NCBI RefSeq assembly: GCF_932274485.2
Contig: NC_065885.2
Coordinates: 31,943,062 to 32,007,061, forward strand
From: Patella vulgata
Lineage: Eukaryota; Mollusca; Gastropoda; Patellidae
DNA: 64,000 bases
Direction: 5' to 3'
Made by a program: the position numbers and the translations under genes. The notes beneath the pieces are model-generated. The model had not been told where the DNA came from. It saw nothing but the letters and a program-made list of their open reading frames with translations, and did no database searches. This document shows positions 58,283 to 64,000 of the stretch, piece by piece (within the stretch, counting starts at the first letter, position 1; every line of letters starts with the position of its first letter).

Positions 58283-59340
58283 TGGAAGAAGAAGACCACC
58301 GACAGTCAAGCTCTATAGCTTGTTGGCAATGAAAGCGGGCGTGATCATTAAACTGGTCATTATGTTTACAACCAACCTGATATGAAGAATACATAATAGT
58401 TATTACATTATCATAGAATTATAATGTTGTTCCTGTATTTTGATAATAAAGCAGATGAAACCACAACCAGCTTTATTGATATATCCTTTGGTACTAGAGC
58501 GCACCAGCGCCTTATACGCTGTGCCACAGCGACTCCCATATTAGCACGGACGTACACTGTATATTAATAGCAATCAGATATAGATGTGTCTCGTCCGAAG
58601 ACATATTTCATTAAGTTATTAGTATCCAAATATATAGTGTAATGAATAATGATATATACTATAGACAAAACACAAAAGGCAGCTGTCAGTAAATAAAAAA
58701 AAAATGTTTTAATTTCCAAGAGGATAGTGATAAAATGCATGCCATTTCAACTAGATAGATGGAAATCTGACAGTTAATTAAAATGGTAGAACGAAAACCG
58801 GTTTTACAATTTGTGTGGTATAATTCGAAAAATAAATGGCACATCACCTTGGCGCTTTCCGGTACAGCATGGATACAATATGACAAACTGTCTCAAAATT
58901 CCAAGGAGCAAGAGCTTAACCATTGTCGATACCCCTTAAATTATTTTTACGCCCAATGGATGTTTTTACTTCATTCCGAAGCGTAAGTCTTTACAAATAA
59001 GTCTATCGCACGATAACCCAATCCATCTTAACATAATGCGACTTAATATGGAACCAGATGTGATCATCCATCATAACCACTGATTGGGGTGTAAATAAAT
59101 TCGCGGAGGAAGACGTACATCTGTGGATGTACGCAAGACTTCCAGATTGTGCGTAACTATACTGTGTCGTTGGAGGAGGGGGTAATGTATGCGCTTTGGA
59201 TCACAAGGTCTGTCATTGAGCCAAGGGACGCGGTGTGTCCCCGCTTCTGCTACCTTGTACGTAAATCAGACATGGACTACTTCAAATTTCGTTTCATAAT
59301 TGAAATGAATTATGGTGGCTGCAACTGGTATCATGTCGTG
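58283..59340. other. Spacer with a weak SINE-like head
   Basis: No supported gene. A 67-codon frame at 58783-58986 (WYNSKNKWHITLALSGTAW) has no recognised family. Bases 59165-59265 (TCACAAGGTCTGTCATTGAG) resemble the head of the V-SINE family without core or tail. Confidence 0.5.
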
Positions 59341-59349
59341 ATGTCTTTT

Positions 59350-60680
59350 TTTTAAAAAGACATATATTTTATTTACTATAAATGAATGGGAAATTAGGGA
59401 ACAAGCAAAATGCTTATGTCAGACCCCTATCCCTATTTACAATACAAATTATATAATAATAATGAAAAACAGTAGATTCACTATATACAATATATACAAC
59501 CCGTACTTAGCTGAATATATCTAAAGTATTATAGTAGGTAATAATCAAGAAGCTGCTTGGTAATAATAATAATATTAATAATAATAATTTAAAATCGTTT
59601 AGTTAAATTGAAATATGATTGATCTGTTGTAAAGATAAGGTTATTAATTTCATTGTTTGAGTCATGTAGTCCGTAGAGTAGAGTATTGCTGTTCTTATAC
59701 TCATCAGGTAATGTATAAATTGTTTTTTCGTCGAAAGGTATTGAAGTTTGGACAGTGTAAATGATAGTGTTCGCTATCCTCGAAAGGGTGATCACAATTG
59801 CAAGCTGGAATTTTTTTTAGAGATGTGTCTAAAAAACACGTGACCATTTAAGTCACTGCTTGAAAGTCGTAGCTTGCTGTGAATTTCAATTTTCTAGAAC
59901 CACTGTAGTAATGTTGAATGTTATGTTGACTGGTTTAACCAGTTCCATTTCTTTATTGCCGATGGTACAAATGCGTTGGAAAATAATTTTGTTCTACACC
60001 GATATTCAGTGAAGTCATTTATATTTCTATAATTGTACGAAGATTTTCTAGAAGGTGGAACAAGGGTAGAAAGATAATTGGGTATAATGTTAATGAAAAT
60101 TTTATAGGCGAGAATAAGTTTATGTCTTCGTCGACGTTCTTTTAGAAGACTAAAACCGGTCTCCTCGTAAAGAGAATCGTTGCTCGTACCTTTAACCGCT
60201 CAGCAGATTGTGGGCAGTCCGTCCAGTTGCAGGTGCTCAAGCTGATTTGTTAGTAGTTCCGAACACCCATCCCAAAACAATATCCGCGTAGTCGAAGTGA
60301 GACAGAATGTAAGCGTTATAGATAGTCAGTAAGGATCTACATTTCAAACGATATTTCAGAGACCTCAAGCAGTTTACTAGTTTTGATACTTTTTTGCATA
60401 AATTTCCTATGTGGACATCCCACTTGCCGTTATTTTGAAACGTAAGGCCTAAATGTTTGTGGAAAGAGACTTCATTTAGTTTTACAGAATTAATAATTAG
60501 TGGTAGCTTAGTAATTTTCATTGTTGTGCTGATAGTCAAAGTTTCAGTTTTAAGGGGGTTAAAGGTAACCGGCCAGGTTTTAACCCAGTCATTAATAGTT
60601 TCGAGATCAGTATTAATACTCCTCTCAATACTATGATTATGTACACTGATCCTGGTGTTGGTCAAGAAAGTTTCCCCGGG
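59350..60680 (-). mobile_element. LINE 3' part with RT C-terminus and poly(A)-like tail
   Basis: The minus-strand frame 60237-60665 encodes the end of a reverse transcriptase: INDWVKTW, FNPLKTETLTIST, FHKHLGLTFQNNGKWDVHI and LLTIYNAYILSHFDYAD. It continues after a frameshift with ETGFSLLKERRRRHKLIL and NAFVPSAIKEW, and ends in a C/H-rich segment (SEHYHLHCPNF-like) and TKRF stop at 59589. The 3' end is A-rich near 59350. It belongs to the Jockey/CR1-type group by motif order. Confidence 0.82.
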
Positions 60681-60689
60681 ATTTTGCAG

Positions 60690-60850
60690 CGTGGTGTCTC
60701 GCTGTCGGTAGTGCAGGACGAAGGGAGTGGCAAAGGAGAGTGTCTAGTTGTGTAGATGGGACAAAAACACAAGTCCATGTGTACAAAATGGCGTGCACAT
60801 AAAGGAGCCTTTCACAGTTGGAATTCAATGAAGAAATGCCATCATATCAC
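60690..60850 (+). mobile_element. SINE-B fragment
   Basis: Reverse complement of the 14091-14346 element over AATTCCAACTG-TTTTACGTGC-GTGTACA sequence. It abuts the LINE at its left. Confidence 0.55.
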
Positions 60851-60911
60851 TCTGCATAGCGTATGCCTATCTTCAATAGTCCGATTGGTGTAGAAAAATA
60901 GGAAAATTAAA

Positions 60912-61090
60912 TGAAATGAAATGGGGTTAAACGTCCTACTGTACTTCCCCGACTGGGCTAATGAAGACGGGGATATACCATACATTGTACTATGAGGGAA
61001 GCTTTGCCCGGATAGCGGCGTTATGGCCTACTCTTATATTGAATTTCAGATGTCAGGAGTCTTTTAACATGACAACCCGACATTTCAACG
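60912..61090 (-). mobile_element. SINE-B copy, 5'-truncated
   Basis: Left end AAATGAAATGGGGTTAAACG is the inverted tail, followed by CGACTGGGCTAATGAAGACG as in 14091-14346. Homology ends near AACATGACAACCCGAC. Confidence 0.7.
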
Positions 61091-63000
61091 GGCCAATACG
61101 ACACGTCCCGTTTATAATTACATGTATAAAGTCATGTTCATGCTAAGGACTAATCTAACAATTTCTCAAAGATTAGAAAAAAAGTACTTAGACGATGGTA
61201 GGGGCAATGACTCCAGAAAATTTACTCGGCGATCTTTCTAGATTTAAATTCATCGTTTATTATCATTATTTGAAAAAAAAAAAAAAAAAAAAACCAAAAC
61301 ATGCACATAAATCCGGGAGAAGTGTTCGTGGTGCGTATATTACATGCGAAATGTGTAACTTTATGTCAAAATAGTTTTGCAAGTCGGAAGAATCGTAACA
61401 ATCAACATTATTCTTCACAGGCACATATTGTGTCTTTCTCTATACGGGTCATCGGAGTGGATGACTCCGCCTAAATGTCACTATGAACAGCATGCCGTTG
61501 CGGCTAGACTTTTTAAGACCCGATAGGATTTTTCATAGAGCCACACTTCCGCATTGTTCGAGTTTTATAATATGTAACACGTGGGCATTATGTTCGTACC
61601 TTTTGACCTTTATGCTATTTATTTATCCCCACTCTTGTAATATATTCTAAGACCTTATCTGATTTGCATCCAGACGTTGTTCATTGTATTCACTTGAATT
61701 CAGTTGGACGGAAGTATTTCAATCCACCGATGTACATAGATCGTGTCTAGACTACAGCAACCAGTGTCATTGTATAAATGACATGGTACAGCCGCTAATC
61801 GTGCATATACAATAATGTGGTAATTTGTTAGTTTAATTGCCGCTCGGATGAGAATATGATATCGGGGTTCTTGAAACAGTAAGAATACCCTGCCCCGTCG
61901 AGTGATGATTTGGACATGCATGTACCAGAAGCCCTAGATGTAGCTTTGGAGATGAATGCACTGGATAGGAAAAAAGCCTATTACTAACACATAAAAACTG
62001 CATCGGTGGCCATATTGTTTGTTACCACTGGCTGAAAAACGATTTTATTTTTGAGAAAATAACTACAGTTTTCCATAACTGTGTTTGACACACCATGTTC
62101 AGTGTTGTTTTGATGTATTTTCAGCTACTCTTTTGTATTTGAATTTAGAAGCATATTTCAATGACACTGCATATTATTGATAATAAGCTTCAGCCTGTTT
62201 TGCATATTACTTGATTTGACTGTCCAGTTTGTGTAAAATTATCTTTGCCGCCCGGGACGTCTACAAAATCGTTGCCTTTGAAAGAAAAGCTTGGGCTTCC
62301 AAGCGTATCATCATTTTACCTGATAGCTGATATAAATTATTAAAGATGTTGATCTTCTATAAATACAATTAAGTATAAATAAATAATGGTCTATCTTAGC
62401 ACATATATCTATAGCTGCTGAAATTAGATCAACTTGAAAGGCGAACACGAATTAAGATCTATATTAATTCGAATGTTTCCTTGGCATAAACTACTGTAAC
62501 CTGACAGAAATGCCCGTCGTCAACTTCCAAATTTCTTCTGACTTCGTTTTATCTTTGAATGTAAAGTATATGCTTTGCTATACAGTTGTATGACTGTGTT
62601 TTCTCGATTTCGTTGGTGACATTGTGTTTTTGTTATGGACTCTAGTTGATTTGGACTTCTTGGCTGCAAGAGAAGGGGTGTTATGGCCCTTTGAATCTTC
62701 CCGGTCTGTTTGGGTGTAGCCTCATTTGGGTGTTTTTGTGTTGGTGGAGTTGTGGCTTTAGAATTGTATGTTGCTGGCGAATTTGCTCCTCTGTCTACTC
62801 TTTTTTGTCTCATAGAAATGCTTCATGTATAAGATGAAGTAAAAACAAGCCAACAGTGAAGCTGATATCCTCTGCCTCATTCCACACAAATAGGTGATAC
62901 TGATTAATTAAATGTCCATTTATCTTTTAATGAAGCATCTTGCAATTAAATTGTTTATCAATCTGCATAACCCAAGCGGAAATCGCTCTGATCAAATTTA
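61091..63000. other. Flank, no gene supported
   Basis: Holds an A run (61270-61292) and AT-rich spacer. A minus-strand frame at 62520-62813, rich in K, Q, P and T, might be a piece of a LINE first reading frame but lacks any diagnostic motif. Confidence 0.5.
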
Positions 63001-63560
63001 GTCAAGTGTTTCGAAGTAATGAAACAATACACCATGTTACACCATTCATCATCAGTTAGAAGGATAGTTATTGTGTTTTAAAGTTTCGGCCAATCAAATC
63101 ACGTATCTCTGTTTAGGAAATTGTTCATCATCGAACCCAGTCAAGTCATGCACAATATGAACATCGACACTAAATTTGAACTTTCTAAGTCAATTAGTTA
63201 TTGCGCTCAAAAGGGTATGACGGACAGCTCAGTCAGACTGACAACTGCTTACCTTAAGAAGACAACAATCATCATCAAGGTAAGCCAAGCTATTCACCAT
63301 ATTAACATCTACACCAAGTTTGAAATTCTACCCCAATTAGAGTTATTCACACAATGGATATGTACACTGAGTTTGAACTTCCTATCTAAAATAGATATTG
63401 TGTTTAAAGACGTGTAGCGGACAGCCCAGCCAGGTGAACAGCTGCCTAGATTCAGCAGAAAATACCCATCATCGAGATCGGTCAAGGTATTTACCTAATA
63501 AACATCCATAAGCGGTCTGAAATTCCACCTCAATTAGAAGTATCGAGTCATTGTGTCGAT
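63000..63560 (+). repeat. Diverged interspersed/tandem repeat
   Basis: Four related stretches resemble AACATCTACACCAAGTTTGA followed by TCAATTAG, at about 63161, 63302, 63361 and 63504. GGACAGC-CAG motifs recur at 63220 and 63419. The period is irregular, so this is an old repeat of unknown class. Confidence 0.5.
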
Positions 63561-63609
63561 CAGGAGCATTGCTTTCTCTGCGTATAGCCTAAGCAGCAAA
63601 TGCTCAACA

Positions 63610-63990
63610 TAGATCTCAGTCCAGAGATTCGTCAAGTTCACTTAAAATAATAATAATACCAGGATTTATGCAGAGCAAGATTACAAAATATTTAATTCCT
63701 AATGTGCTTCCAAGTATTTTCTTGTTGGTTACAAGATGGGGTTTCAATGCTGACTTGAATGTTTCGACAGATTTGGATTGTCTAATTTTCATTGTTAACT
63801 GCTGCCAAAGATATGGTGCTGCATACACAACCTATCGTTTGCCGAGTTCGAGCTGTATTGGTGGTGTGACAAGAAGGTCTTTTGAGAAGAACGTAGTCCT
63901 CGCTTGGATTCATGGTGTTTGAGTATGCCCTTCTTGTAATAAAGCAGGGCGATTGTGGCCAAAAGGTGAGACGGACGGAAACAAACAAAA
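63610..63990 (-). mobile_element. LINE C-terminal fragment
   Basis: The minus strand encodes YAAPYLWQQLTMKIRQS and VETFKSALKPHL, the typical last residues of CR1/L2-like polyproteins. The upstream part on that strand is in a different frame and incomplete. Confidence 0.7.
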
Positions 63991-64000
63991 CCATTTTAAC

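Noticed and set aside
62520-62813. 97-codon K/Q/P-rich frame
   Set aside because: No motif, no recognised family and no supporting context beyond neighbouring LINE fragments.
1-64000. Retroviral or LTR element remains
   Set aside because: I found no long terminal repeats, capsid-like or integrase motifs; all reverse transcriptase fragments fit non-LTR LINEs.

Overview
The window is AT-rich animal DNA, most likely from a mollusc or another lophotrochozoan. The evidence is tRNA-headed SINEs with a V-SINE-type core and a shared 3' end (GACGTTAAACCCCAT), resembling the molluscan RUDI type from memory, several LINE fragments, and protein-coding genes with a eukaryotic TATA, splice and polyadenylation layout. 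Nothing bacterial or viral was identified.

About 55 kb (1 to about 55300) is one locally amplified locus. Five units run in direct orientation (1-8474, open to the left; 8475-17479; 17480-26358; 26359-33376; 33377 to about 37960). Three more follow in inverted orientation (about 38470-44865, 44866-51045, 51046-55300). A complete unit carries, in order: a 116-bp tandem repeat, a V-SINE, a (TA)n tract, two 125-bp direct repeats, a TATA promoter, an intronless FoxJ1-like forkhead gene on the unit's forward strand, a spacer full of SINEs, a two-exon gene of unknown family on the opposite strand convergent with FoxJ1, and a possible 34-codon membrane microprotein gene on the forward strand.

FoxJ1-like copies at 2593, 11683, 20154 and 41123 (minus) are intact. 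The copy at 28435 is open but lacks nine residues of the forkhead domain. The copy at 35762 has a stop just after the forkhead domain. The copy at 48642 (minus) is a fragment. The partner gene is intact in three copies (7405 minus, 32475 minus, 46364 plus), decayed in three and reduced to a scrap in one. The microprotein is open in three units. FOXJ1 is known as the master regulator of motile ciliogenesis, including sperm flagella. A rapidly duplicating FoxJ1 family with a fast-decaying partner in a partly palindromic array would suit a germline or testis amplicon, but that is inference.

The remaining 8.7 kb (about 55300-64000) is non-amplified flank: SINEs, a probable non-autonomous DNA transposon with TAA target duplications, LINE 3' parts and diverged repeats, with no confident host gene. 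The strongest candidates for something undescribed are the two-exon partner gene and the microprotein, both repeated with FoxJ1 as a set.
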